Assembly (NCBI RefSeq): GCF_001423125.1
Contig: NZ_LMNW01000012.1
Span: 372,656-436,655, forward strand
Length of the DNA stretch: 64,000 bases
DNA from: Duganella sp. Leaf126
GTDB lineage: Bacteria > Pseudomonadota > Gammaproteobacteria > Burkholderiales > Burkholderiaceae_D
Reading direction: 5' to 3'
Translations under genes and position numbers: made by a program
The notes under the pieces: generated by a model
What the model was told of the DNA's origin: nothing
Seen by the model: the letters and a program-made list of their open reading frames with translations, nothing else
Databases searched by the model: none
Shown here: in pieces, positions 45,591 to 54,960 of the stretch
Numbering within the stretch: the first letter of the stretch is position 1
How the letters are laid out: the number at the start of each line of letters is the position of its first letter

Positions 45591-46389
45591 GGGCAGCCTC
45601 CCGGTAAATGCTGGCCGCTGTCTCCGCGTAAAAGGCGGCCAGTTCGCGGCCCAGCGCGGTGTGACGCGGCGCCGCGTCGCGGCCGGCGGCGGCGTCGAGG
45701 GCGAATTCCTCAACCAGTGCGCCGTCCTCGATCACCGCCACCCGGTTGCAGATGTCGGCCAGCACCGACAGCTCGTGGCTGACGATAACGATGGTCACGC
45801 CGAGGCGGCGGTTGATGTCGCGCAGGGTGGCCAGCAGCGCGCGCGTGGTTTCGGCGTCCAGCGCGGACGTCGGCTCGTCGCACAGCAGCACCGCCGGGCC
45901 GCTGGCCAGCGCGCGCGCGATCGCCACGCGCTGCTTCTGCCCACCCGAAAGCTGCGCCGGGTAACTGCCAGCCTTGTGTCCCATGTCCACCAGATCGAGA
46001 CACTGTGCGACGCGGGCAGCGATCTGCTCCGCACGCTGGCCGCCGTGGATGCGCAGCGGGAAGGCGACGTTGTCGAATACGGTGGCGTTTTGCAGCAGGT
46101 TGAACTGCTGGAAAATCATCCCGATCGTGCGCCGTGCGGCGCGCAGCTGGTGGCGCGGCAGCGCAGTCAGTTCACGCCCGGCGACGGTGATGGCGCCGGC
46201 ATCGGGCCGTTCGAGCAGATTGAACAGGCGCAGCAGCGTCGACTTGCCGGCGCCGCTCTTGCCGATCAAGCCGAAGATGTCGCCGGCATCGATGCGCAGC
46301 GAGACGTCGCGCACGGCGTCGAAGCGGCGGCCGTCGGGCAAAGTGAACGTCTTGCTCGCGTGCGCGATATGGATCAGGGGAGCAGTCAT
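45583..46389 (-). CDS. MetN-family ABC transporter ATP-binding protein
   Basis: Cytoplasmic ATPase of 268 residues. Walker A is IGKSGAGKST, the Q loop IFQQFNLL, the ABC signature QLSGGQKQRVAIARAL, Walker B VLLCDEPTSALD, and the switch His IVSHEL. It is shorter than E. coli MetN (343) because the C-terminal NIL/C2 regulatory domain, which binds methionine to inhibit transport, is absent. Uptake should therefore not be shut off by cytoplasmic methionine. It follows the SfnB-like gene by 7 bp. Confidence 0.93.
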   Translation of the reverse strand: MTAPLIHIAHASKTFTLPDGRRFDAVRDVSLRIDAGDIFGLIGKSGAGKSTLLRLFNLLERPDAGAITVAGRELTALPRHQLRAARRTIGMIFQQFNLLQNATVFDNVAFPLRIHGGQRAEQIAARVAQCLDLVDMGHKAGSYPAQLSGGQKQRVAIARALASGPAVLLCDEPTSALDAETTRALLATLRDINRRLGVTIVIVSHELSVLADICNRVAVIEDGALVEEFALDAAAGRDAAPRHTALGRELAAFYAETAASIYREAAHV

Positions 46390-46396
46390 CGGGTTG

Positions 46397-47605
46397 TCAC
46401 GAGTAAGCGGTGGGTTCGGGCAGCGAACCGTCGAGCGCGTGGCGTCCGAGGTCGCGGATCTTGTAGTCGACCGGGTCGTGCAGCGTGTGCACGCGCGCAT
46501 TGCGCCAGAACCGGTCGTAGCCGTAGCGGGCCGACGTGGACCGGGCGCCCGTCAGCTCGAACATCTGGTTGCTGATGTCGATGCTGGCCACGTGCGCCAG
46601 CACCTTGGCTTCGGCCCCGGCCACGGCCAGCTCACCGCGCTGGCGCGCGGTGACGTCCGGCCCCAGGCGGAACAGCCGCTCCAGTTCGCGCGCGGCCTGG
46701 TCGGCCAGCACGGCGGCAGGCCGCAACTTGAGCCACAGCTGGCCGAAGCGGTGCTGGATCAAGGGATCGGCCGCCGCCGACGGTGCGCCCGAGGCGAACC
46801 AAGGCCGCGCTTCGTCCACCGTGTAGGCGCGCGCCGCCTCGAACGCGCCTTCGGCGATGCCCAGGTACAGGTTGGTCATGATCAGCTGGGCTACCTGCGA
46901 GCGCAGCGTCGATTGCGGCGTGGCCGCAACGCCGGGCGCTTGCAGCACCTGGTCGGCCGGCAGCGCTACCGCATCGAAATGGACATTGCCGCTGTCGGTC
47001 TGCTTCTGGCCGAACGCGTCCCAGTCGGCCTGCACCGCCACGCCGGCCTGGCGCGTGGGCAGCACGCCGATCAGCGCGGTGCCGGTGGCTGCGTGCCAGG
47101 CCGAGACGGTCAGCCAGTCCGATCCCACCGAGCCGGACGAAAAGCTCTTGACGCCATCGAGCCGAAAGCCGTCGCCGGTGTCCACCGCCGTGGTGCGGCG
47201 GTCGAGCGGGTTGAGCGCATTGCCCCAGAACAGCTGCTGGTCGACGGTCTGTGTCAGAAAGCGGCGTTGCTGTGGCGGCGTGCCATACAGCGCGATGCCG
47301 GCCAGCTGCAGATGGTGAAAGCCGAAAACATGGGCCAGCGCGCTGTCGGCGCGGGCCAGGATGCGCACTGCGTGCAGCACTGTCGGCCAGTCTGCGCCCT
47401 GGCCGCCATAGGCCTCGGGTATCGACAGGGTCAGCAGACCGGAATCGCGGATCCAGCCGCGCTCCTGCGCTGCGTGGCCGCCGGCCCGGTCGCGGGCGTT
47501 GGCGGTGTCGCCCAGGCGGCGCGCCAGGTCGGCGGCCACGGTGAGCGGATCGGAAGCGGATGGCAGCGCCGGGTCGGGCAACGCCGTTCTGAGCGGGAGA
47601 GACAT
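46397..47605 (-). CDS. SfnB-like acyl-CoA-dehydrogenase-fold flavoprotein
   Basis: A 402-residue protein of the acyl-CoA dehydrogenase fold, closest to the SfnB/DszC group of flavin monooxygenases used for sulfur acquisition from sulfones and thiophenes. Readable stretches are LLTLSIPEAYGGQGADWPTV, FWGNALNPLDRRTTA, FRLDGVKSFSSGSVGSDWL and MFELTGARSTSARYGYDRFWRNARVHTLHDPVDYK, split as MFELTGARSTSARYGYDRF and WRNARVHTLHDPVDYK; the last is diagnostic of SfnB/DszC. First gene of the minus-strand organosulfur operon, divergent from ssuE. Exact reaction unknown. Confidence 0.88.
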   Translation of the reverse strand: MSLPLRTALPDPALPSASDPLTVAADLARRLGDTANARDRAGGHAAQERGWIRDSGLLTLSIPEAYGGQGADWPTVLHAVRILARADSALAHVFGFHHLQLAGIALYGTPPQQRRFLTQTVDQQLFWGNALNPLDRRTTAVDTGDGFRLDGVKSFSSGSVGSDWLTVSAWHAATGTALIGVLPTRQAGVAVQADWDAFGQKQTDSGNVHFDAVALPADQVLQAPGVAATPQSTLRSQVAQLIMTNLYLGIAEGAFEAARAYTVDEARPWFASGAPSAAADPLIQHRFGQLWLKLRPAAVLADQAARELERLFRLGPDVTARQRGELAVAGAEAKVLAHVASIDISNQMFELTGARSTSARYGYDRFWRNARVHTLHDPVDYKIRDLGRHALDGSLPEPTAYS

Positions 47606-47899
47606 GGTATGTCCGTGGGTCGATGTGATGGTCAATATCGGTAAGCGGTGGCCAGTATTGCACCGGGTCTGGCGCGCCGTACACGAACAAATCCGGCTAT
47701 TTATATGCAAAAAAGTCATGTGTCGGAAACCGCATATGGAAGCGCAAAACTATTCGTTCTGCTATCGGCCCGGCCGATCTATTCTGGCCTGGATGCAGAC
47801 GGCGCATGCAGCGCAGCCAGGCGGCACGCCATTCACACCATTCACGCCATTCACGCACCTACCAATGCAAACACGCACACTGACGCTGGGGACCGGATC
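47606..47899. promoter_or_regulatory. Divergent control region of the two organosulfur operons
   Basis: 294 bp between the SfnB-like gene and ssuE. An AT-rich patch around 47690-47712 (CTATTTATATGCAAAAAAG) is the only strong promoter-like stretch. Near ssuE lies a 9-nt tandem repeat. CysB/Cbl-type activators normally control such genes, but I cannot identify a binding site by eye. Confidence 0.45.
47829..47855 (+). repeat. Three tandem 9-nt repeats upstream of ssuE
   Basis: Three consecutive copies of CCATTCAC followed by A or G, 45 bp before the ssuE start codon. They would lie in the leader of the ssu transcript or near its promoter. Function unknown. Confidence 0.75.
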
Positions 47900-48535
47900 A
47901 TGAACATTCTTTTATTGGGCGGCAGTCCTGCCGCGGCATCGAGCACCGGCCGTTTGCTCGACCACGTCGCTGCCAGGGCGGCCGAGCGCCTCGCCGACGA
48001 CGCGGCGGAACACCGCTTCACCCGGGTGCCGGTGCGCGAATTGCCGGCGCACGCCTTGTTGCACGCCGACACGGGGGACCTGGCGATCAAGCGCGCCCTG
48101 GGCGCGGTGGCAGACGCCGATGCCGTCATCGTCGCCACGCCCGTGTACAAGGCGTCTTACACCGGCCTGCTGAAAGCCTTCCTTGACCTGCTGCCGCAGG
48201 ACGGCCTGGCCGGCAAGCTGGTGCTGCCGCTGGCCACCGGCGGCAGCCAGTCGCACATGCTGGCGCTGGACTATGCGCTGCGGCCGGTGCTGCAGGCGCT
48301 CGATGCACGCCATGTGCTGGCCGGTATCTACGCCACCTCGGCGCAGCTGGTGTGGAGCGAGGCAGGCGGCCTGGTGGTCGATCCGGCCGTGGCCTGGCGC
48401 GTCCAGGCCGGCGTGGATGCGCTGGCCGCCGGGCTGCACGGGCAGCAGGCGTGGCGCGATCTCCAGGCCCGGGCCGACGACCGGTGCGCAGCGCCGGGTA
48501 CAACACCGGGGGCTGCGTTGCGCCTGGCGCGCTGA
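47900..48535 (+). CDS. ssuE: NAD(P)H-dependent FMN reductase SsuE
   Basis: Flavodoxin-fold reductase of 211 residues that supplies reduced FMN to SsuD and probably to the NtaA- and SfnB-like enzymes. The FMN-binding start is ILLLGGSPAAASST, and AVIVATPVYKASYTGLLKAFLDLLPQ and PLATGGSQSHMLALDYALRPVL are strongly SsuE-like. The tail after about residue 185 (Ala/Arg/Pro-rich) is longer than in E. coli SsuE (191). GGGGA lies 7 nt before the ATG. First gene of the plus-strand ssu operon. Confidence 0.94.
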   Translation: MNILLLGGSPAAASSTGRLLDHVAARAAERLADDAAEHRFTRVPVRELPAHALLHADTGDLAIKRALGAVADADAVIVATPVYKASYTGLLKAFLDLLPQDGLAGKLVLPLATGGSQSHMLALDYALRPVLQALDARHVLAGIYATSAQLVWSEAGGLVVDPAVAWRVQAGVDALAAGLHGQQAWRDLQARADDRCAAPGTTPGAALRLAR

Positions 48536-48546
48536 AAGGAGACGAG

Positions 48547-49554
48547 ATGACTGTTCGGGATTTGCGCGGAACGCGCAGGCGCACGCTCGGTGTGCTGTTT
48601 GCCGCTGGCGTGATCGCCGCCACTGCCCACGCGCCGGCGCGCGCGCAGACCGGCGGTGCAGAGGGCAAGCAGGAAATCAGGATCGGCTTCCAGAAATACG
48701 GCACGCTCACCTTGCTCAAGGGCCGCGGCACGCTGGAGCAGCGCCTGGCCGGCAGGAACATCACGGTCAAGTGGACCGAATTCCCGGCCGGACCGCAGCT
48801 GCTGGAAGGGCTCAACGTGGGCAGTGTCGATTTCGGCACCGTCGGCGAAGCGCCGCCGATCTTCGCGCAGGCGGCCGGCGCCAACCTGGTCTATGTCGGT
48901 AACGAGCCGCCATCGCCGGGCAGCGAGGCCATCGTCGTGCCGCAGGCGTCCACCGTGCGCAGCGTGGCCGACCTCAAGGGCAAGAAGATCGTTTTGAACA
49001 AGGGGTCGAATGTCCATTACCTGCTGGTCAAGGCGCTGGAAAAGGCGGGCGTGGCCTACCGCGACGTGCAGGTGATCTACCTGCCGCCGGCCGACGCGCG
49101 CGCCGCGTTCGAGCGCGGCAGCGTCGATGCCTGGGTGATCTGGGATCCGTTCCTGGCCGCTGCCGAGAAGCAGATCGGCGCCCGTGTGCTGGCCGATGGC
49201 AAGGGCCTGGTCAACAACTACCAGTTCTACCTGGCGTCGCGTCCCTACGCAGAAAAGCACCGCGAGACCGTGGGCATCGTGCTCGAAGAAATCGCCAAGG
49301 TCGATGCCTGGGGCGCCGCCCATCCGAAAGAGGTGGCAGCCATCCTCTCCACCCAGACCGGCCTGGAACCGGGCGTGGTGGCGCTGGCGGCATCGCGCTA
49401 CGCCTATGGGGTGCAGCCGATCAGCGCCAGCGTGCTGCAACAGCAGCAAAAGGTGGCCGACGCATTCGCCAGCCTGCGGCTGATACCGAAACCGATCGTG
49501 GTCGCGGACGCCCGGCTGCAGCCGGCGCCTGCCGCCCCGCCATCGACGAAATAG
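48547..49554 (+). CDS. ssuA: Aliphatic sulfonate ABC transporter substrate-binding protein
   Basis: Periplasmic binding protein of 335 residues for alkanesulfonates. A Sec signal ending near APARAQT has basic residues ([10 protein letters not shown]) first. Mature motifs are [58 protein letters not shown] and [17 protein letters not shown], typical of SsuA. GGAGACGAG precedes the ATG, 11 bp after the ssuE stop. The C-terminal 20 residues are Pro/Ala-rich. Confidence 0.95.
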   Translation: MTVRDLRGTRRRTLGVLFAAGVIAATAHAPARAQTGGAEGKQEIRIGFQKYGTLTLLKGRGTLEQRLAGRNITVKWTEFPAGPQLLEGLNVGSVDFGTVGEAPPIFAQAAGANLVYVGNEPPSPGSEAIVVPQASTVRSVADLKGKKIVLNKGSNVHYLLVKALEKAGVAYRDVQVIYLPPADARAAFERGSVDAWVIWDPFLAAAEKQIGARVLADGKGLVNNYQFYLASRPYAEKHRETVGIVLEEIAKVDAWGAAHPKEVAAILSTQTGLEPGVVALAASRYAYGVQPISASVLQQQQKVADAFASLRLIPKPIVVADARLQPAPAAPPSTK

Positions 49555-49574
49555 CCATTGTGAAGGAGTACTGC

Positions 49575-50717
49575 ATGAATATCTTCTGGTTCATTCCCAC
49601 CCACGGCGACAGCCGCTATCTCGGCACCACCAAGGGCGCGCGCCCCGTCGATGCCGACTACCTGCGGCAGTGCGCGGTGGCTGCCGACACGCTCGGCTAC
49701 GACGGTGTGCTGCTGCCGACCGGACGCTCGTGCGAAGACGCATGGGTGGTGGCGTCGTCGCTGATCCCGGTCACGCAGAAACTCAAGTTCCTGGTGGCGA
49801 TCCGCCCCGGCCTCACCACGCCCGGACTGGCCGTGCGCATGGCTGCCACCTTCGACCGCCTGTCCAACGGCCGCCTGCTGATCAACGTGGTCACCGGCGG
49901 CGACCAGGGCGAACTGGAAGCGGACGGCCTGTTTGCCGATCACGCCAAACGCTACGAGATTTCCGATGAATTCATCCGCGTGTGGCGCGCGTCGCTGGCC
50001 GGCGAGGGCGGCGAAGCCGGCTACGATTTCGAGGGCAAGCATATCAAGGTCAAGGGCGCCAAGACCCTGTATCCGGCCGTGCAAAAGCCGTATCCACCGC
50101 TGTATTTCGGCGGCTCGTCGGAACCGGCGCACGCGCTGGCTGCCGAGCAGATGGACGTCTACCTGACCTGGGGCGAGCCGCCCGCTGCGGTGGCCGAAAA
50201 GATCGCCGACATCCGGGCGCGCGCCGTCAAACACGGTCGCACCGTCAGATTCGGCATCCGCCTGCACGTGATCGTGCGCGACACCAGCGAGCAGGCGTGG
50301 CGCGCAGCCGATGAGCTGATCAGCCACCTCGACGACGAGACCATCGCCAAGGCCCAGCAGGCGTTCGGCAAGATGGACTCGGTGGGGCAGCAGCGCATGG
50401 CAGCGCTGCACGGCGGGCGCCGCGACAAGCTCGAAGTGGCGCCCAACCTGTGGGCCGGCGTGGGACTGGTGCGCGGCGGCGCCGGCACGGCGCTGGTCGG
50501 CGACGCCGAGACGGTCGTGGCCCGCATCCGAGAATACGCCGACCTCGGCATCGACACCTTCATCTTCTCCGGCTACCCGCACCTGGAGGAATCGTACCGT
50601 TTCGCCGAACTGGTCTTCCCCTTGCTGGGCAAGGGCAAGGCGGCCGGCACCCAGTCGCTCAGCGGGCCGTTCGGCGAAATCATGGCCAGCGACATCGTGC
50701 CGAAAAAGGCGGCCTGA
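49575..50717 (+). CDS. ssuD: FMNH2-dependent alkanesulfonate monooxygenase
   Basis: Luciferase-like monooxygenase of 380 residues that desulfonates C1-C14 alkanesulfonates to the aldehyde and sulfite with FMNH2 and O2. The N terminus [19 protein letters not shown] is diagnostic, followed by [57 protein letters not shown] and [16 protein letters not shown]. Length equals E. coli SsuD (381). The ATG at 49575 has AAGGAG upstream; an ATG 5 codons earlier is in frame but is less like the family. Followed at 1 bp by ssuC. Confidence 0.97.
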   Translation: MNIFWFIPTHGDSRYLGTTKGARPVDADYLRQCAVAADTLGYDGVLLPTGRSCEDAWVVASSLIPVTQKLKFLVAIRPGLTTPGLAVRMAATFDRLSNGRLLINVVTGGDQGELEADGLFADHAKRYEISDEFIRVWRASLAGEGGEAGYDFEGKHIKVKGAKTLYPAVQKPYPPLYFGGSSEPAHALAAEQMDVYLTWGEPPAAVAEKIADIRARAVKHGRTVRFGIRLHVIVRDTSEQAWRAADELISHLDDETIAKAQQAFGKMDSVGQQRMAALHGGRRDKLEVAPNLWAGVGLVRGGAGTALVGDAETVVARIREYADLGIDTFIFSGYPHLEESYRFAELVFPLLGKGKAAGTQSLSGPFGEIMASDIVPKKAA

Positions 50718-50718
50718 C

Positions 50719-51492
50719 ATGCGCCACCAGATCGATACACCACCTAGCCCGTGGGCGCCGTGGATCCTGCCGGTCGCGCTGATCGTGCTGTGGCAGGTGG
50801 CGTCGCAGGCAGGCTGGCTGTCGAGCCGCATCCTGCCCGAGCCATGGGCCGTGGCCAAGGCCTTCTGGACGCTGGCCGAGTCGGGCGAATTGTGGCTGCA
50901 TCTGCGCACCAGCCTGTGGCGCGCGGCCACCGGCTTTGCCATCGGCGCCGGCCTGGGCCTGCTGCTGGGCTTGTTGACGGGCAGCTTCCGCCGCGCCGAG
51001 ACGCTGCTCGACACCACGCTGCAAATGGTGCGCAACATCCCGGCGCTGGCCTTGATCCCGCTGGTGATCCTCTGGTTCGGCATCGACGAGACGGCCAAGC
51101 TGTTCCTGCTGGCGGTGGGCGTGTTCTTCCCCGTGTACCTGAATACCTTCCACGGCATCCGCTCGGCCGACCAGGGACTGATCGAGATGGCGCGCAGCTA
51201 CGGGCTGTCGGGCTGGCCGCTGTACCGCGACGTAATCCTGCCGGCGGCGCTGCCGTCGATCCTGGTCGGCGTGCGGTTTTCGCTGGGCCTGGTGTGGGTG
51301 CTGCTGATCGTGGCCGAAACCATTTCGGCGCAGGCCGGCATCGGCTACATGACCATGAACGCACGCGAGTTTTTGCAGACCGACGTGGTGCTGGTCGGGA
51401 TCCTGCTGTACGCGCTGCTGGGCAAGGCCGCCGACCTGGCGTCGCGCGCCATGGAAAAGCACTTCTTGCGCTGGAACCCCGCCTACCGCTAA
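50719..51492 (+). CDS. ssuC: Aliphatic sulfonate ABC transporter permease
   Basis: Inner-membrane permease of 257 residues with six hydrophobic segments. [20 protein letters not shown] and the coupling-helix region [29 protein letters not shown] are typical of SsuC/TauC. The start codon is 1 nt after the ssuD stop, so the genes are translationally coupled. Works with the adjacent SsuA and SsuB. Confidence 0.96.
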   Translation: MRHQIDTPPSPWAPWILPVALIVLWQVASQAGWLSSRILPEPWAVAKAFWTLAESGELWLHLRTSLWRAATGFAIGAGLGLLLGLLTGSFRRAETLLDTTLQMVRNIPALALIPLVILWFGIDETAKLFLLAVGVFFPVYLNTFHGIRSADQGLIEMARSYGLSGWPLYRDVILPAALPSILVGVRFSLGLVWVLLIVAETISAQAGIGYMTMNAREFLQTDVVLVGILLYALLGKAADLASRAMEKHFLRWNPAYR

Positions 51493-51515
51493 TTGCCTTT
51501 CAACTGGAGTACCTC

Positions 51516-52373
51516 ATGACCATTTCCACCACCTTGTTCGAGCGCGGCGGCATGGCGCGCGAAAACCTGGCGGCGCTGCCGCCGTCCGGCGCCAGCACCG
51601 GCAAGCCGCCGGCGCGGCGACAGGGCGTGGCCCTGGCGCTGGACGGTTTGAACAAGTCGTACGGCGAACGCGCAGTGCTCAACGATATCGCGCTGCAGCT
51701 GCATCCGGGCGAATTCGTGGCCGTGGTCGGGCGCAGCGGCTGCGGCAAGAGCACGCTGCTGCGCGCGATCGCCGGACTCGAAGCCGTTGAGCAGGGCACC
51801 ATTGCAGTGGGCCAGGGCGTGCTTGACCCTGGCGCGGCAAATATCCGCATCATGTTCCAGGAAGCGCGCCTGCTGCCGTGGAGGACGGTGCTGGACAACG
51901 TGGCGCTCGGCCTGCCGCGCGCGCTCAACGCGGCTGCCGCCACGCTTGCCACGGTGGGCCTGGGCGAACGCGCCGATGACTGGCCGGCCGAACTGTCGGG
52001 TGGCCAGCGCCAGCGGGTGGCCCTGGCGCGCGCACTGCTGCACGAGCCGCAATTGCTGCTGCTCGACGAGCCGCTGGGTGCGCTCGATGCGCTGACCCGC
52101 ATCGAAATGCAGCAACTGATCGAACGCCTGTGGCTGGCGCGCGGTTTCACGGCAGTGCTGGTGACCCACGACGTGCAGGAAGCGCTGGCGCTGGCCGACC
52201 GCGTGGTGCTGATCGAAGACGGGCGCATCACGCTCGACCTGGCAGTGAACCTGCCGCGTCCGCGCGCACGCGGTACTGCGGCGTTCGCGGCGCTCGAGCA
52301 GCGTCTGCTCGAGAGAATCCTGCAGCCGGCGGCTGCCGCAGCGCCGGTGCGCGGCAGGGACCAGGCTGCCTGA
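51516..52373 (+). CDS. ssuB: Aliphatic sulfonate ABC transporter ATP-binding protein
   Basis: Transport ATPase of 285 residues. Walker A is [19 protein letters not shown] loop [10 protein letters not shown] (typical of SsuB/TauB), signature [15 protein letters not shown], Walker [13 protein letters not shown] and switch His VTHDVQEAL. An extra N-terminal segment of about 40 residues precedes the usual start, with internal in-frame ATG at residue 13; GGAGTACCTC before the first ATG supports the long form. Last gene of the ssu operon; about 165 bp separate it from the next gene, with no clear terminator. Confidence 0.95.
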   Translation: MTISTTLFERGGMARENLAALPPSGASTGKPPARRQGVALALDGLNKSYGERAVLNDIALQLHPGEFVAVVGRSGCGKSTLLRAIAGLEAVEQGTIAVGQGVLDPGAANIRIMFQEARLLPWRTVLDNVALGLPRALNAAAATLATVGLGERADDWPAELSGGQRQRVALARALLHEPQLLLLDEPLGALDALTRIEMQQLIERLWLARGFTAVLVTHDVQEALALADRVVLIEDGRITLDLAVNLPRPRARGTAAFAALEQRLLERILQPAAAAAPVRGRDQAA

Positions 52374-52539
52374 TGGATCGGCAGTGGCCTATGATCGATT
52401 TTCTCGATAGTAACGAGGCAAATTTTTCGTTTTACAACGCCAATTGTGCAGAGCATAATCATTGCCACCAGAGACATGGACTTGCCCGGAACCCCGGGCG
52501 GTTGCATGGCTCACCGATTCACAACACAGGAGTCTGACA

Positions 52540-53106
52540 ATGAAAAAAATCTTTGCCCTGATGGTCGCTGCCGGTATCTCGATGTCCGCCTTTGCTGCAC
52601 CGGAAACCTTTACTTCCGATGCCAACCACACGTTCTCGAGCTTCAGCTACAGCCACTTCGGCTACTCAATCCAGACCAGCCGCTTCAACAACACCACCGC
52701 CAAGTTCACGGTGGACCGCGCTGCCAAGACCGGCTCCGTGGAAGCGACCATCGACACCAAGTCGGTCGATACCGGTTCCAAGCTGTTCGACAGCCACATC
52801 CAGGGCGAAGATTTCCTGGACACCGCCAAGTTCCCGACCATCACCTACAAGTCGACCAAGGTCAACTTCAAGGGTGACGTGCCTGCCACCATCGACGGCA
52901 ACCTGACCATCAAGGGCATCACCAAGCCAGTGACCCTGACCGTCACGCACTTCCAGTGCGCCGACCACCCGATGATGAAGAAAATGGCTTGCGGCGCCAA
53001 CGCCACCGCCAAGATCAAGCGCACCGAGTTCAACGCCGGCAAATACGCGCCGAACGTCGGCGACGAAGTCACCCTGACGCTCGCCATCGAAGCGATCAAG
53101 GAGTAA
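52540..53106 (+). CDS. YceI family periplasmic protein
   Basis: A 188-residue lipocalin-like beta-barrel protein whose relatives bind isoprenoid or polyprenyl lipids in the periplasm. Signal peptide about 1-19 (FALMVAAGISMSAFA). The mature protein opens ETFTSDANHTFSSFSYSHFGYS with the family's His/Ser pattern, and FDSHIQGEDFLDTAKFPTITY and GNLTIKGITKPVTL are diagnostic. CAGGAG precedes the ATG by 8 nt. A 6-bp hairpin (GCCCGG/CCGGGC, about 52485-52500) lies in the leader. Convergent with the ChrA pair. Confidence 0.94.
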   Translation: MKKIFALMVAAGISMSAFAAPETFTSDANHTFSSFSYSHFGYSIQTSRFNNTTAKFTVDRAAKTGSVEATIDTKSVDTGSKLFDSHIQGEDFLDTAKFPTITYKSTKVNFKGDVPATIDGNLTIKGITKPVTLTVTHFQCADHPMMKKMACGANATAKIKRTEFNAGKYAPNVGDEVTLTLAIEAIKE

Positions 53107-53131
53107 TCTCCTGCCGTCAACCGGTTCCGGG

Positions 53132-53719
53132 TCACACGACCTGGAACCAGCCGAGCAGGGCGCCGGCAGCCAGCAGCCACAACAGGTGGATGCGGGTGCG
53201 CCAGATCAGCACGCCGGCGGCCACTGACACCAGCCATAGCGGCCAGTCGATGGCGAAGTCGCGGTGGGCGCTGCCCAGCGTAATGCCCACCGACACCATC
53301 AGGCCGACCACGACCGGCGCCATGCCCTGCTTGAAGGCGCGCACGCCCAGCTGGTCGCGGTGGCGGCGCGCCCAGCGCGCAGTCAGGTAGGTGATCGTGG
53401 TGCTCGGGATCAGGATGCCGAGCATGGTTACCGCCACGCCCGCGCACGCAGCAAGATAGCTGCCCGTATTCAATCCCACATTCCAGCCCATCAGCGCCAC
53501 GAACAGGACGTTCGGACCGGGTGCCGCCTGGGCGATGGCGATCGCGTCGTTGAACTGCGACTGGGTCAGCCAGCCATGTTCGAGCACCAGATAGCGGTGC
53601 ATCTCGGTGGTGGTGGAAATGGCGCCGCCCACCGACAGCAGCGACAGCAGCAGGTACTGGCCGAACAGGTTGCACCAGTCGGCAGCGCTCAGGACGATGT
53701 GTAGCGGGGCGCCGCTCAT
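53132..53719 (-). CDS. Chromate transporter family protein, short-chain, second of pair
   Basis: Inner-membrane protein of 195 residues with about six hydrophobic segments, matching one half of a ChrA protein. Short ChrA proteins work in pairs, presumably as heterodimers, and extrude chromate or transport a related oxyanion. The motif LLSVGGAISTTTEMHRYLV and AIAQAAPGPNVLFVALMGW correspond to the conserved ChrA FGGP- and PGP-type segments. It overlaps the other half by 4 nt (ATGA). Confidence 0.9.
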   Translation of the reverse strand: MSGAPLHIVLSAADWCNLFGQYLLLSLLSVGGAISTTTEMHRYLVLEHGWLTQSQFNDAIAIAQAAPGPNVLFVALMGWNVGLNTGSYLAACAGVAVTMLGILIPSTTITYLTARWARRHRDQLGVRAFKQGMAPVVVGLMVSVGITLGSAHRDFAIDWPLWLVSVAAGVLIWRTRIHLLWLLAAGALLGWFQVV

Positions 53720-54324
53720 GGGGCCTGAGACCCGGCGTCGGGCGTCCTGTCTGCGCGCTTGCCCAGGATCCGGTACGTCAGTCCCACGCACACGCCGCCG
53801 AGCGACAGCAGCGTCCACGCCAGCGGCACCTTGAACACCACCAGCATCGTCACGCACAGCACGGCGGCCAGGCCGCTGAACCAGCCCGGCAGCGGATGCG
53901 TGCGCAGCGCCGAGGCCAGCTTGACGCCGGTGGCGGCGATCAGGCCGGCAGCGACGGCCGCCATCCCGCGCAGGGCACCGGCCACGCCCGGGTGGTTGGC
54001 ATACTGCGCATGCAGCACGGCCAGGCACAGCACCAGCAGCAGCGGCACCGTCAGCATGCCGGCCAGCGCCACCATGGCGCCGCGCAGGCCGAAATAGCGG
54101 TCGCCGATCATCAGCGACAGGTTGACCACGTTGGGACCGGGCATCACTTGCGCCACGGCCCAGTCCTCGATGAATTCCTCCTGCGTCAGCCAGCGCTTGC
54201 GCTCGACGATCTCGCGCTGGACCACGGCCAGCACGCCGCCAAAGCCTTGCAGCGCCAGCAAGGTAAACGAGATGAACAGGTCGGTCAGGGAAGAGGGCTG
54301 AGGGCGGGGCGGTTCCGAAGTCAT
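53716..54324 (-). CDS. Chromate transporter family protein, short-chain, first of pair
   Basis: A 202-residue ChrA half with about six hydrophobic segments. ALQGFGGVLAVVQREIVERKRW and AVAQVMPGPNVVNLSLMIGD are the family motifs. Together with the overlapping downstream gene it forms a two-gene chr operon. No chrB regulator is adjacent, so a role in chromate resistance is plausible but not certain; sulfate-related oxyanion transport is an alternative, given the sulfur genes nearby. Confidence 0.9.
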   Translation of the reverse strand: MTSEPPRPQPSSLTDLFISFTLLALQGFGGVLAVVQREIVERKRWLTQEEFIEDWAVAQVMPGPNVVNLSLMIGDRYFGLRGAMVALAGMLTVPLLLVLCLAVLHAQYANHPGVAGALRGMAAVAAGLIAATGVKLASALRTHPLPGWFSGLAAVLCVTMLVVFKVPLAWTLLSLGGVCVGLTYRILGKRADRTPDAGSQAP

Positions 54325-54496
54325 GCGGGTATTATCGCCCCGCTTATTGCCGCGTGTCCATTCCCGACGCTGCCCGGCGTGATTTTATTGCGCAATGATA
54401 GGAACCTGACATTGACTTTGGCGCGTCGGCGCGCATACTCCCGTTGCGGAACTGCTTGATCTTAATCAAAACCCTTCCATGTCAGCGAGGATCATG

Positions 54497-54706
54497 ATGA
54501 ACGATGTGTTTATGCCACCAGCCGAGCAAGCCCAACAGCAACGTAGCGACCACCGCAGCAGCGCCATCGTCGAGCGCGGCATTGCCGTGCAGTCGACGTT
54601 CAACACCGTGTGCGCGATCGAATATCTGCGTTCGCACAATGTCCAGTCGCACATCATCGAACGGGTGCTGTCCTATCCGGACCAGCGCCGGCAGCATGCG
54701 CACTAG
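54497..54706 (+). CDS. Small hypothetical protein
   Basis: A 69-residue protein I do not recognise. GCGAGG lies 6 nt before this ATG; a second ATG sits directly before it (54494). After a Gln/Ser-rich start (EQAQQQRSDHRSS), the segment IVERGIAVQSTFNTVCAIEYLRSHNV and HIIERVLSYPDQRR looks like two or three amphipathic helices, well formed for a random reading frame. No signal peptide or membrane segment. It ends 254 bp before the receiver-PAS gene. Confidence 0.65.
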   Translation: MNDVFMPPAEQAQQQRSDHRSSAIVERGIAVQSTFNTVCAIEYLRSHNVQSHIIERVLSYPDQRRQHAH

Positions 54707-54746
54707 CCGGCGCCTGCAGGACGACTTATGCACTGACGCGGCTGCT

Positions 54747-54925
54747 CAAAAAATTTTTTTCATCCGAAAACTTATCAGCCGATGCGGCTGCTAAGTGACT
54801 GATTTGTAAGGCGATAAAAATTGCCTGTTGGACGGGCAGTTTGTTGAATACCGCGCCGTTACTGGTGCGCTTCGTTGTCAATGGGGTGATATCCACAGAG
54901 ATGTCCACAGAGCTTGTGGATATCA
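54747..54925. repeat. DnaA-box-like noncoding element, copy A
   Basis: AT-rich noncoding stretch between convergent genes. In order: an A6/T8 run, TAAGTGACTGATTT, TAAAAATTGCC, TTTGTTGAA, TTGTCAA, then three TCCACA motifs. GATATCCACA (54889-54898) and TGTGGATATC (54916-54925) form a perfect 10-bp inverted repeat, with ATGTCCACA between them. The same blocks in the same order occur at 55992-56181. The remaining part of the 54707-54960 gap shows nothing else. Confidence 0.6.
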
Positions 54926-54960
54926 TGAAAAACGCTTGCGAATCCGGGACTTAACCGCGA

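Noticed and set aside
44889..47605. SAM or other sulfur riboswitch before the MetNIQ-like operon
   Set aside because: The operon starts with the SfnB-like gene, whose upstream region shows no S-box-like paired structure that I can recognise.
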